Shown piece by piece: positions 49,706 to 62,300 of a DNA stretch of 64,000 nucleotides. Each line of letters begins with the position of its first letter. Position 1 is the stretch's first letter. The stretch covers positions 47,768,401 through 47,832,400 of the forward strand of contig CM049317.1 in the NCBI GenBank assembly GCA_026874595.1. The letters are read 5' to 3'. Below the pieces are notes generated by a model, which saw only the letters and a list, made by a program, of their open reading frames with translations, was not told the origin of the DNA and did no database searches. The translations under genes and the position numbers were made by a program. Origin of the DNA: Sipunculus nudus (Eukaryota > Annelida > Sipuncula > Golfingiida > Sipunculidae).

Positions 49706-51951
49706 TATGTAACCGTGGAGCGAGTGAATCGTGGTTCATATTCCACACGGCTTAAATCGATATATGTTCTGTTTACCACAGGCCTCGAGAGGTTTTGTGT
49801 ATGTAGTCTCGAACTCCTTTACGGGTTAAGTCCTCCCCCGTTTTTTTCCGGTTTTGATACTCCTGGAACACGCCTATTTCCCTCCCTTTTGCATTCACCA
49901 GTACACATCCAGCACCATATGTCGTGATTTGTCTTGTCGTCTGTTACTTTTAAAACTCACCCCTCACGGCAGCGGACCAAAACAGCCCATATGCTCCGCC
50001 CTTTTAACCTAATTATAATACTGAGCCCCCAAAACCCTCCTACACAGAAATCTTCTATAATCCGACAATAATTAAGTCACAAAAAAGATGACATATGACG
50101 TCACATTAAATGACGTCATCAGTAATCGCTGTTCTCCACTAATGAATATATCGCAGTCATTCTAAACTTTCTTGCCATTTTTTTAATTATTTGTCTCGTA
50201 CGAACTACGTGCCAGCTAAGACATTATTATTATTCACTCGGTAGTCGGAGGAATGGCTCCTGCAACCGGCCTAGAACTTTTTATACTGTCTTCTTTGTAT
50301 AAATAAAATATCCCGGAAAGCATGCCGACACGGGTACTGATACAGACTACACGTGTTCTGTTTTGCAGAGCTCTGCCAAATTATGCAAATGTTGTGCTTG
50401 TCAGATGATTGACGGTTTACAATGCCAACAATCCCTTGATTGGTTGCTCATTAGTCCAATGCTTATGATTATTCATTGAATGTATATGCGATTAAGGTCA
50501 CATAGAATTCCTGGATAGGTCAATTAAGGTGTACGCAATGCTTTGTAATGCATCGGATTAGGCCGTTACAAACGGTGGAACCTCTCCTAGTGAGCACTCC
50601 ATAAATTGGCCACCTCTATGTTGTAGGCACTTTTAGAGAGTCCGTTTTTTCTATCCCTTATCGGATTTGGAGTTATGACTATCGTATAACGGGCATCTGT
50701 GTAAAATTGGCAGTTTGGGCCAGTCCCAAGGGTACCAACATTAAAGATGTTACATAACAATACGCTTTTAAGTTAGGCGATTTGCTTTGTGTTAGGTTGC
50801 CCAATTATGAATATAGAATGATAAAATAAAACATTTCTACTGACATTTAGCATTGAAACAGTCCATAATTTAACTGGAATAGAAATTAAACACAGCACAT
50901 TCGTCGCCGCATTACAAACTGGAGAGAAATCAATTTTAATAACGTATCTGGTGGTCATTTGAAATTACCGTGGACAAGAGACAGATGGCAGGCTGTTATC
51001 TTGTTACGATCAAGGCTCGTCAAATCCTCTTACTCTATCGACCGTGTTAAATGCGGATTTTATTGCACGGCTGCACAATGACCTGGCCTTCAAGATGAAG
51101 ATTCCTCGGTGTTCTGCGCAACGAGATAGTATTTGATCACGTGAGCCTTTGACCACAGGTACTTGAATTGCTATTGGTGTTAAATAAGTTCCTTTTCTTG
51201 GTCATTTCCTTATAACTTTTACTTATCTGACATTAAGGAAAAATAGGAAACAACAGCTTATTTAATATTTTGTTAAATGAAGAGCTAGTCAAGTACAATT
51301 AGATTCATGGTTGGTAAATGTGATATTTTATCATCACTTAGTTTATCACTCAGAAAGATTAAACAAGTCATCAATTAGGCCTCTAGTGATAAATACTATA
51401 CCATAAAATACGGAGAGTGATGTATGTTCAAAGCACAAAATGGGATTTTTTAACGATTTTATACACGGTATGGGTGTTTTTTAGAACTGTTAAACAAAAC
51501 AATACATTTGACAGATCAGGGCTGTGTGTGATGAATGATGTGCAAAGCTGAAAAATGGCTACGGCACAATGACGACTAAATCACACGCATTATGAGGAAA
51601 TTATTAGATGTTCTGATAAAGAGTAGTGTTATGTTTATTTTTTCTTCATGATTCATGGTCCTGGTTAAATCACAAAGAAGGGCTGTGAGTGGAGTTTTAT
51701 TGCCTTGATGGATTACTCCAAGACCAATCTGCATTCAGTTTGTCTGAAAAACGCCGAGTGATTCTCAAAGACAGTTAGCGTGTATTGGTTAGGGTTCTTA
51801 CCCTCTAACATTCGTGCCAGGAATTATATACTATATTTATATAATTATATATCGATAAATTATAATATAACTTTAATATGATTATATATTATTGTATAAA
51901 ATTAATACATATATTTATTTTTCACTGGTCAGTATATCTATATGTCTATAT
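49706..51951. other. Unassigned DNA
   Basis: No gene is recognised. It includes tandem TGACGTCA-type words near 50090-50120 (gacatatgacgtcac and aatgacgtcatca), which match the CRE/ATF core. No open frame is attached to them. Confidence 0.4.
50096..50120. promoter_or_regulatory. Paired TGACGTCA (CRE/ATF) motifs
   Basis: tgacgtcac at 50096-50104 and tgacgtcatc at 50111-50120 stand 15 bp apart. TGACGTCA is the palindromic full CRE site. No gene is visible nearby, so function is only possible. Confidence 0.3.
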
Positions 51952-51966
51952 ATTATTGAATAACTG

Positions 51967-52022
<56 letters not shown>

Positions 52023-52037
52023 CAGTTATTCAATAAT
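51952..52037. repeat. Large AT palindrome: 16-bp arms around (AT)26
   Basis: attattgaataactgt (51952-51967) and acagttattcaataat (52022-52037) are perfect inverted arms. Between them lie 26 AT units bordered by single T residues. The whole can extrude as a cruciform. Outside the arms the TATA words continue the symmetry with one mismatch. Confidence 0.9.
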
Positions 52038-52567
52038 GTATACTTCATCATATGTTGAGTAGTTTAATAGAATAAAATATCCTTAACCTTATTGTTCATT
52101 TATTGTAAGCAGTATATATGTTTATCCGTCTTTGGTACAATCGAACAGTCGAAAAAATATGTATGTTTATTTGTCTTTAGTACCATCGGATGAGAGTGAT
52201 ATAAATGATGTAACAATCCTTATGTAATTATGTAAACTTACATGCGGTAACATTGAACGGTCTGAGTAACGGTGTAACCGATGTTTAATAACCGGTGGCA
52301 AGGTGAGTTGTTTAATGAGCATATACTGCATGGCATGTTTTTTTAATCAATATGAGCTTTACCTATATATTTTAACTTAGGTTTACAGGTTTCTTAAACG
52401 TCGTAAGTGAAATGTAATGAAACTTTAAATATAGCATACTTTGGTATACAGGGTGTTTGGATATTGCTGCTTTTTACAAATCTACACCATATTATTTATT
52501 ACAACGTCGGATACATTGTAAACCTGTAAATTCACTTCGATTTTCCTTGCCCAGTCGTATCAAATAT
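52038..52567. other. Unassigned AT-rich DNA
   Basis: No gene is recognised. A partial tandem of tatgtttat-cgtctttggtac and tatgtttatttgtctttagtac occurs near 52118-52184. Confidence 0.4.
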
Positions 52568-52585
52568 GGGGGGGGGGGGGGGGGG
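52568..52585 (+). repeat. Poly-G tract, 18 G
   Basis: The longest homopolymer of guanine in the window, 147 bp before an X-box/TATA pair. Confidence 0.95.
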
Positions 52586-52731
52586 TTGTATATGTTTCAT
52601 AATGAACTCACAGGTATCCTTTTCCCGAACTTCGCACCTATTTGTGTTAACTCTTTGATCTAGCTACCAGCGCTTGGATCTTGCTCTATCGCTATCCCTG
52701 ATATATCGCGTTGTTTTCTCCGAGTATCGAC

Positions 52732-52758
52732 GTTGCCTGGCAACGAAGCTATAAATAG
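52732..52758 (+). promoter_or_regulatory. X-box followed by TATA box
   Basis: GTTGCCTGGCAAC (52732-52744) fits the RFX X-box consensus with a one-base spacer and is a perfect palindrome around it. Five bases later comes TATAAATAG (52750-52758), a good TATA box. Together they look like a core promoter pointing right, but no convincing open frame follows within several hundred bases. Confidence 0.35.
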
Positions 52759-53898
52759 AGTCCCCTACTGGATATATATTCAATATAAATATAATGAAAT
52801 TGTAAGACGTATGTTTTCTTGAGGATTGTTACGATGTGGTCACTTTGTATTAAACTAGCATTTCACTGACGCTCACAATGGGTTAGCTCGCATGAAAAAA
52901 AAAAATGGGCGAAAATAAGTTATTATTTGGGCACGCCCACTCATTTTTCGGCCGGGATAGACCAGTCTTTATGATTGGCTTACAAGCATAACATCACAGC
53001 ATACAGGCTTAACTTCAAATAAAATAAACAGTGTAACTGCATGGTTAAGTGAGATATAATCAAGATTTTCACAGTGATGTTCAAGATTACCTAGCCCGCA
53101 CTGCTTCGCATTGAAGAAACTGAGAGTGAATATGGCGTGACTCTTAAACACGAAATATGGATGTTGGTATATAAGTGTTCCTCTACTGTGGAATGCCCAT
53201 GGATATGTTCTTTAAATATATTACCTTCGATTTCAACTGTAAAATATCAGGTAAACTGTCCTCCAAAACAAGGCTTGCTGTCAGCGGCCAAGAACAGCAT
53301 AGGACGCAACAATTGCGCTGTCTGACTTTCACGAGGAGCCGCGATCACGATGGACTGCGAGAACATTAGGCAGCAGCAAGAAAACCCCAGGGGCTGAGAG
53401 GCGGGACTCTTTGATACCTTAAGATGTTTCAACTGCATGCCAGAATCGGGGACATGGCGGTTGCGTTACAAGAGGACTGCAGGTGACAGACTCCTGGAGG
53501 AATCAGTGGTGTACCAATGTGGTTAAACAGGAATAGCTGGCCCAGGGTGTCACCTGGGATCAATTATCTGAAAAGAAGGTGCCGCACTGACACACCCCGA
53601 AATGGAGTCCATACAAAAAAAAAATTAAATGTAAGAACCATTGAAGATAACCTTGACAAATAATACTAAAGTATTTAAAAAATACGCTCTCTTCTACCTT
53701 GCAACTCCATATGGTATAACCAAACGAATTAGGAATTTAGCAATATCGCAAGAGCGAGAAATCAAAACTTTAACAAACAAAACTGATAAAAGTGTTTATC
53801 TAGATTGAAAGAATACTTGCCTTGCTAGGTCTGTCTAGTAGTCAAACGTGCGAGGGAAGATTTATAGTGCCTGTGAAAGTGTACGATAGATCAGATAT
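52759..53898. other. Unassigned DNA with a GC-richer segment
   Basis: About 53250-53600 is GC-richer than its flanks and holds short open frames on both strands (53137-53438). No domain is recognised. It could contain exons or a non-coding transcript, but nothing in the sequence settles this. Confidence 0.35.
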
Positions 53899-53955
53899 AC
53901 ACTTACCTGGCCAGGGCCGTGAAGAAATATATAAGACCGGGACAGAGGTAAGTGT
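53899..53955. other. Inverted repeat containing splice-donor consensus on both strands
   Basis: ACACTTACCT (53899-53908) and AGGTAAGTGT (53946-53955) are perfect 10-bp arms with a 37-base loop. Each arm reads AG|GTAAGT on one strand, the ideal 5' splice site. A TATA-like atatataag lies in the loop (53928-53936). The left arm also resembles the first bases of U1 snRNA, but the rest of U1 is absent. Confidence 0.4.
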
Positions 53956-54705
53956 CTATTGATACCTCAATCTGCCGGAGTCCGCCAGAGAGATGCCACT
54001 ATCATGGCTCACTTAACGGAACTTGATCAACAAAGGGCAGTTCGTTCAGCGCCTCTCTTTTCTACCTGTTTAGCTGATTTCAGTGAATCCAATGGGGTAG
54101 ATTAAATTTTCGGGATAAGTCCGGTACAAGAGTTGGCTGCGCCAGCTGACTAATTTTTCTAGGTTGATGTTAAATTAAAGGACGGTCCTCGGCCAGACAA
54201 AGGTGGCCCTGATCCACCCGGGCACACGGACTTCAGGTATGTCCCTCTATATTGATTTTCATTTTCCACAGAGTGCTCGCTACGTCTTGCTTAAATATAG
54301 TACTGGACTTCATATCACATATTGGCAATAACGGACTGTGTTTTTCCCGCCAGGCATGCTTTATAGGTAATCGATATAAGCTTTGTAAATGACGAGAGAT
54401 ATAGGAGCGAGCATAATGGACTGATAACTGATTTCAGGGGATGAAAAATGGCGTATGGCTTGAATCAAAATATAAAATAAATCAAAATAAAAAGTCCATA
54501 TATATCGTGGCATGTGTTCATCAACCAGTTGATAGAGATCACGTATTTTTTAGGCGGAAAATGAGAAACCAGTATCAATGTTATATATAAAAAAACGCAC
54601 ACATTGTTGACCAAAATAGTATCGTTTCAGTTTACCGGAACGTTTTCCGGCCATGGAGATCATATTATAAAGTTATAATGATGATATTGGACACTAACCT
54701 TGTTC
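53956..54705. other. Unassigned DNA
   Basis: No gene is recognised. Another splice-donor-like ggacttcaggtatgt occurs near 54228. Confidence 0.35.
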
Positions 54706-54719
54706 GTAACCAAGGCAAC
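54706..54719. promoter_or_regulatory. Consensus RFX X-box motif
   Basis: GTAACCAAGGCAAC fits GTNRCC(N0-3)RGYAAC. It is the third full match in the window, where I would expect about 0.5 by chance from base counting. Confidence 0.3.
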
Positions 54720-56772
54720 TTCTCAATCATATTTGTTCGTCATTCTAAACATGATACGGAATTCATAACTGAAGCCAGGCAGGAGAGACGTTATCCATCC
54801 GGTCAATAAAATGGTGTAACAGGAGATCGCACAGTTCCTTTTTTATATCCCCGCCACTTATTTAATATAATTTCTATCTATTTCTGTCAGCTCACTGTAG
54901 AATTATAACACCACTTGCCTTTTCAAATTTATTCCAATATAAATAGGCTCTCAGCACAATGGCATTTAATTGCTGGCGGTCTGGACATTAAATTGAACGG
55001 CTTTTGGTAAACAGAAAGAATACCTTGGATATATTGAGAGACTTTACGCGAATATACGTTAATCGGAAACAGTGAGAAGAATAAATCTGGATTTTATTTA
55101 GTACCAGTCGCAGAAACATGACAAATAAAGGGAACCCTTTACTGATGTGCTTTTTTGTAAGTTGGAAATCTCTTTATGTAAACTTTACGTAAAATAGTGA
55201 TGAACGGATTTTAATTATACTTTATGGAGGATAAAAGTTGATAAAAGAAATTCATTTAATTCAGAGGGTATCAAGATCATTGCAATATGTTTTAGTTCAA
55301 ATTATTCTTTCCCATTGTAGGGAATTAGAATATCTTTATCCCGGTTAACGGTGAGAGTCACCCACTTTTATCACTGGCTGCCCTTTTTTCTGCAAAGCAC
55401 ATGTGGCCTGTGATGCAACCACCTATTCATTATCAGTGATGTAGTCTAGTTCATACTATCGAAGTCCATGTGTAAGTCCAAGTCCGAGATCACACCATCC
55501 TTGTCAGAATATAGGCAGATCAAGAAAACCTATCATGATTTTGTAAAAAATATGACAAACATTTGAAAATATTTAAATAAATTCCGTCTCTGGACTTCTG
55601 TCACCGATTTATATAAAACTGTCTCCATCTTACATGACTTATTGCCTACAATGCCTCGGGTTCAGATAAAAAAACTTTTTCGGATAATCTCACATGACTT
55701 GAAGACTCGTATTTTCTTTATCCACGTTACCTTACAACTATATGTGCTATATGTGGTATGGCGCCAGTGATTGGTGTTGACAGGCTGAAGGTTTAAAAGT
55801 GTCAGGTATGACGAATGCGTTAATAATGGGCGATACAGGAGGGCAGAGAGTTGACTGGGTCTGATAAGAATACCTTGGAGGATGATTACATTTCTAGGAC
55901 CTGCATGCGCAGTTAAGACCAGGGCAGCATTTTACACAGCAAATATAAATAAAAAAAACTCTGTGTCATTTTACCCTTGGAGTCCACATACGCACACGTG
56001 GAAACTTGTATGATCCCTAAAAGGAAGACTCTTTGTGATCATAACTTTACAATAAAGGTGGCTGATATTAAGAAGTTTAGTTTTGAAGGTCCATATAGTT
56101 AAAGCAAGATGATATAAACATATCGGTTTGACAAAGAGAAATAAAAGGGAGATGCGTAGCGAACTTTAGTTGTATCTTGCTGGTGTTGTTAACCTAGTGA
56201 CCTAGAGGTAATCAGGAACAAGCAGATCAATGTGACCAAAACCGAGTCTAAAGGGCCGGTTGATCACCTTAACTTTACTAATCAACAGTCAGTGACGTGT
56301 CCTGATGTTCACTGACCATAAAGTTTGTTTGATTGACTTCGAACCTCGGCACATAATGGTCATTGATTTCTACATTAGTCTGATTATTTAGTTACAAAGC
56401 ATTGACCGGGCACCACTCGTTACACCTCATAAGTCACGATTATGAGTGAATTCATACAATACAAGACCATTCTATGATCATCAAGTGGTAACTGGCATCA
56501 AGTGATACTGGTGATTTTACACAATAAACTATCCCTCTTTAAATATTTCTTGCATTCATATAACCATAACTGTGAACTCTCCGTTTGTCCCGTGGACTCG
56601 GAATAAATAAAAAGACTTTCCCTAATGAGATGAATTATTATACGCTCTGTAAGTTCTTTCTGAATACTATAGTTGTTTTACTGAGGTTACTTCACACCGT
56701 TACGGTTACCTCACATCGACAACTAAATACATTTTCTTATACACAGTCATAACTGCAAACCCTTAGACACTT
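54720..56772. other. Unassigned AT-rich DNA
   Basis: I see no gene, RNA gene or repeat array here. Confidence 0.4.
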
Positions 56773-56773
56773 C

Positions 56774-56798
<25 letters not shown>
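56773..56798. repeat. AC microsatellite
   Basis: About 13 AC dinucleotides, just before a miniature element. Confidence 0.95.
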
Positions 56799-56805
<7 letters not shown>

Positions 56806-56822
56806 TATAGACACGCACGTAC

Positions 56823-56940
56823 CAAGGGCGGATCCAGGATTTTTTGCAGGGAGGGGTCAACGGGTGTCATGCATGAAATTGTCTCAAGATAAGGTCGTTG
56901 GTTAACCCTACCCCCCCCCCCCCACCCCGATCTGCGCCTG
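56823..56940. mobile_element. 118-bp miniature inverted-repeat element, 5-bp target duplication
   Basis: The left end is caagggcggatccagga. The right end on the other strand is caggcgcagatcgggg. A perfect 5-bp duplication, cgtac, flanks it (56818-56822 and 56941-56945). It shares its termini with the element at 44887-44990, while the interior differs and includes a 13-C run (56911-56923). Confidence 0.8.
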
Positions 56941-56945
56941 CGTAC

Positions 56946-57921
56946 ATATATATATGTATAAAGAAGTTCTTGTCCACTATGGCATCAGTTGTCTTATGGT
57001 TCAAGTGACCAGCTTAACTGAGTCAGTAGTATGACTTGTGCGAGTCTTATAGATATCGATCAAAAGAACAGAACAGAATAGGAGAGACAAAATAGACCAG
57101 CTGGTTTCAAGTCTGTTCTGGAGGATAGTTCCCCAATAATCTAACATTAATAATCTAACAGTAATATTTATTGGTGCCCTATACTGGTCCTGTCCGATGA
57201 TCTATTATATAAAATAAAACGATATTTTTCGAATGACAGAATAATTATCCAAGTTAAATAGAAGGAACGCCTTCTGCTCTGGACATTGATTAAAAAGGGA
57301 TAGTTCTAAAACCGGGCTGAGACAAGCGGCTTTGTTTGGATTAACAAGTATTCATTGTTGACGGAAGTGGATGTACCCGGCAGCTGAAGCTGATTGTAAC
57401 TCATATCCGTCTCGTCCTGGAGCACATTTCAACAAGGTCTGAGTGGCTTCACGCGGGGGCTTCGTTAATGTGATAATTAGTCGGGGCTGGTTAAGTGGCG
57501 GGACCTGACATTACTGATGGAGGAGGTGGGGAAAATCGATAATATCTACGTTTGATCCTGGCCGTGGCCCTTTAGTCTCAGGCGCCATCGGCAGCCTCGT
57601 GAGACGAAGCATTGTGGAACATAAATAGGAGTTTTAATTTGAACACCTAAGGTGTTTAATGTTACAAAGAAAGAAACTACTACACATTTTGAAAAATAGG
57701 ACAAAATAATGCAATATATTGTATTTTCAATGTGCAAGCTTTGGAATTTAGAAGTATTGGTGGAAAAAATATCCAATGCTTTGTATTAATTGTAGACATT
57801 GTATTTGATGTGGTCGTGTACGAAAAAGTATGAAATGTGTATTGTATGAGCTTTGCAATTAAAAATATATATAAAAAATAGAAGTAAGAAAGAAACACAT
57901 TTCTTAAAACACACGGCTTAG
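56946..57921. other. Unassigned DNA
   Basis: No gene is recognised; minus-strand frames at 57546-57898 overlap in two frames and are unassigned. Confidence 0.4.
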
Positions 57922-57975
57922 TATCTTGTGCGCAAGATAGCTTATTTTCTCAGGCGAACATTTTTAGCCTGAGAA
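57922..57975. other. Two adjacent hairpins
   Basis: TATCTTG-TGCG-CAAGATA (57922-57939) is followed after seven bases by TTCTCAGGC (57947-57955) and GCCTGAGAA (57967-57975) around an 11-base loop. Both stems are perfect. No RNA family is recognised. Confidence 0.4.
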
Positions 57976-59367
57976 CACTTTTATTAACTAGTATTATCTA
58001 TAACAGGTGATTAGTTATTTCGAACAGGGCTCAGTAATGTAAAAATAATAATACTAAAGTTACTAAAAAGTTACTACAATAATATGACAGGCAATAACAA
58101 TTTTCAATGATAATTAAAAAAAAATATTGCTTCTTTAAGTTAAGAAGAACAATCACCAAACTGTAATTTTTTTAACAGAGACTTTACTCTTTAATTTCAA
58201 CTATAGATTATTATTCAGAAAAATGTTAGGCCTATCATATTATTGCAGACACCCTTAAACGCTTCTTTTCCGGAATGAGCACGATAATTATTTTATTTTA
58301 TTTAACATTCCTCTGTATATATTTGATTCCGTCACCGATTCAAGACAATATCATTCATTATGACAGACTTCCATATTGGCTTTTCTAAGAGAAGAATGTA
58401 TCGTTTATTGGAACTGCCTGACCACTTAGCTCACTAATAACCGAGTTCATAATTAATTCTAGGCGGTCAATATGCATGGCTCACGACCTCATTAAATTCT
58501 TAATACTACAGCTTGATTGCAACTTATAATTTACGAGGGATTACAAACAGGTAACCCGTCCATCAATAACTTTGTTACAGCTTCAAGCACCAGAAGGGCA
58601 CTAAGCCCTAACATAGTTTTGCTCAATGGTTGAGGTCTGAGGGGCCGTCAATCAATGTGCTACTAAAATAAAATGACAATTATGCCAATAGAACGTGACA
58701 ACCCAAGTGGCATGGAGAGGTTTAGAGTACCGCCATTTTGCCCTTCTGACATACGAGAGTCTGCCAACCTGTAGTATAAATGTCCAGTATAAATTAATAG
58801 TGGGTCATGTATTCATTGCTATGTGAAGACAAGGGTCGTGAATATTTGATATAGCATCGATAAAATAAAGTCCATAGTCGGTCTGCACTTTTTCAAAACC
58901 AAACCACCAATGCAATTAAGTGGTTATGAAGTTGATACTTTTATTCAATAAGCAATGGTATAATTATAATGTACAAAATGCATATAATTCAGTTATAAGA
59001 TATGCATGCCCTATGAGGCTAATAAAAAATGCAAAAAGATTATACAAATAAATAATGGCGTAATCAGGAGATTCTGAACAAAGTGGATAAGGAGTCTAAT
59101 TCATTCTACAAATAAGAGAAATTATAAACCAAATGATGTAATAAAAGCATATGGTATTAACAGTATATAATAATATATTTACATATGGATTTGTTCCAAG
59201 TATGTTTGCTTTCTTTTAACTGACTGCACCGGGACAAAGGGGCCAGTGTTTCTGCCCTGGCAGCAGCTGGCAGGAACTGTTCGGTTTCAACATTAAACTG
59301 GAACGGCTTAAACCAGTGAAAGAACTGTTGCTCCTGGCAACTATTTTAATAAAGCCGCGTTGTCCCT
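57976..59367. other. Unassigned AT-rich DNA
   Basis: I see no gene or repeat array here. Confidence 0.4.
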
Positions 59368-59377
59368 CCCCCCCCCC
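59368..59377 (-). repeat. Poly-C tract, 10 C
   Basis: Ten uninterrupted cytosines. Confidence 0.9.
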
Positions 59378-62300
59378 ATACAAACACTTGGAAATTTGTT
59401 ATTTAGTTCTATGTAGTGCTGTTCCTTGTAAAGGACGGCCTCAAAGGCAATGTCATTTAAGCATGCGTTTTATTTTCCCTCAGTGTTTCTCTCTCTCTGT
59501 TTTTCTCTTTCTTTATACTCCCTTATTACAGAAAAATATGTCTAATGCATATATAGAAAATAACCAAAAATATAAATAAAAGTCGACAGAGGCGTCTTGC
59601 TTATAGTGAAATGCCAGAGGGACGGGGTATTTAAAATGACATTTGGTAACTTATGAAAAATGTTTTGATGGCGGGACTAAAGAGATGGTGTCAGCTTTCC
59701 CTTATCCACCATTTACTAGAAATGGATTATTGATAGAAAGAACGCACTGTCAATTAACCTCTTCCAATCCAGAAATATTTATTATTGGCAAATATTAATC
59801 TGACTCGATCACAGTGTCATTCCATGTTACATGCTATTTCCAATGCCGCTCATTTAATACGGGAGCGACTAATCCGGAGAAAATGCATGATTTTTTTGTT
59901 TGGACCGGCCATCCTCTAAGTCTGTAATGTATATTTTTCCTTCTCATTAAAGTCCTTTACATGGACATTTATCCGACGCGATGTAAACGGATTATTTTAA
60001 TAACATCACAGATTGGGGATTATTTTAGCTTTTTCTGCTTACAATTTAGTGGACTTGTATATCAAGGACGTTTAACATTTCCTGACATCTTGCATGTATA
60101 TCAGTTTAAAATAACATTAGAGTAAAGCCATGTTTTCTGAATTCATTTAAAAAACTATAAATTTCAAAGCTTACTGAAAACATAGAGGAATATTAGAAAA
60201 GTAACAAAATATTAATGTTTAAGAGTCTCGTATTTCTTCAGCTATTTGACATGGCCTGTGTTGTCTGCTGTTGCCGCCTAGAATAACAATACATGTCATC
60301 AACAATCAGTTGCAGATCCTTGAAAAAACAAAAACCCTCAGCATTTACAACCAATATTCTCGAGGAGATATCTTTTTTAATATATGTCAATATGAAAACA
60401 GTAGGCTGGATTGATTTACTTCGCATTTATTATAATCGTGTGATTCAGCAGTATATATTACATAAAGTTTTTAACCGTACGTCTGTCTATCGATATGATT
60501 TTCTTATATCCATTTGATATTAATGCGCATGAGATAAAAAATGCAGGGCCATGTTGCAACCACTATTGTACTAGGGCCAATTAGTCCTCAACGAGTGTTC
60601 TTTCTTTGGAAATAGACACTGAAGCCAAAACAATGGCTCCTTGATACTAAACACAATGTTTTTGTCCTTTCATGACATAAAAAGAACACTCAAATCAATT
60701 TACACAGGGGCCTTTAACCGGTCCCTTGTTTATTTTTGCATCTGCCAGGTGACCACCATGCAAACCGAAGGCGCCTGTGTGGAACTTTTTGTACTTTTAT
60801 TGGCATCCCGGGACGCCTCAGGTTGGGTCAACTCTTACCTGACAGCTTACTGACAGCCCCATAATTATTTGTATTCTGTGATATTTGATACAGCTGTTCA
60901 GTTGACAAATACAGTTTGTTTTATTCCGTTTTCACGTAGCGTCTTCAGGGAAAGAGACCAGCTGTTTATCTGACAGGTTTATCGACCTGGCAGGTATCAC
61001 CTGCCGACTGGGTGCACATAAAATTTCACTCACGCAATATGTGTGGCCTGGATGTTATCGCATATATTTTGCTCTCCTAAAGAATAGGGAAGTTTCTACG
61101 GTTTTACTCCTACGAACATAGAGATTCTGGAACGCCATTTGTTACCCGGATTTGGAAACACCAATGACAACGCGAAATGCAAGATCTCCGAATTATAAAT
61201 CGGAAACTCTGATGCTCTCCGTGTCTAAATCCCGAGAATCCTGCAGAGTAGCACAGGCGTCGTGTAGTTTCATTAATAACGACTTCCCCTCCGAGGCAGG
61301 AATTAACGTAGGTATATCTAAATTCTGTGTGCTGAATCAGAATGTACAATACTTACTGGGTTTCCGGTATTTAAACGACAAAGAGTACCCCTGTCTCTGG
61401 TTGTCAGGACAATCTGCACAGTAACGTCAGCTCACCTGTATTGGAAAAGGTATAGCTGTTATAAACGCTGACCACCACGAACACCCATACCTTAGAATTA
61501 CAGATTCTCAACGGCACAAATAATATATACCCAGTGGGGCACAAAAAATGTATAGCTTTCCCAACGTTATGGAAGTGGTTGTCCGTTTATCAACGCAGTA
61601 TCTTTTATATATATTTCGTAGACATTTTGGATATATCATTGTATTTGCGTACCTTTGGGACGGAACAAAAAAGTTCAGTGCACACGTAAGTCTGGATCAT
61701 ACGAAATTCCCTTCTCTTTTAACTATTGCTTCTAGTTTTCCATGCAATTTCCCCCAAATTACATTAATCGGCATATATAATTTACCAAATCATTCTTCAC
61801 CAAATATTCATTTTTGTCTAAAATGTATATTTAATTGTGTCAGAACTGCTTAAGATATAATGTTGACAAGCTGACAAAAGTAGACGGGTTTTTATCTCTT
61901 ACACGGCCTCGAGTGAAACAGTGACGTCCTGTTCATGTGGGAGTGTGATAAAAAAGTGACTTCTCGATGAAGTATTAGTATCGGGAGTAAGAAGCCATTA
62001 CATTTACTTATCTGACGCCGACGGATTTCCCGTTTTCATTATATAATCAAAACCAGCTAGGCGAACTCGCGGATGAAGCAAGATGAAAGTCATATGTATT
62101 AACTCGCACTGCCAATGGAAAACATAAAACACGGATCACCACTATGTACATCGAAACCTATAATCAGAAGTGTGATTCCAAGTGCTGTCTAGCAGTGGGA
62201 TAAACCAGATATGCCACTACCAAATTTCCTACAGGACCCAGTGAATGACATATCGGGATAAAAATGCCGCGTATATTCACAGTCCATGGAAAGAGATAAC

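Noticed and set aside
53896-54060. U1 snRNA gene
   Set aside because: Only the first dozen bases resemble U1. The following stem-loops and the Sm site are not found at the expected distance.
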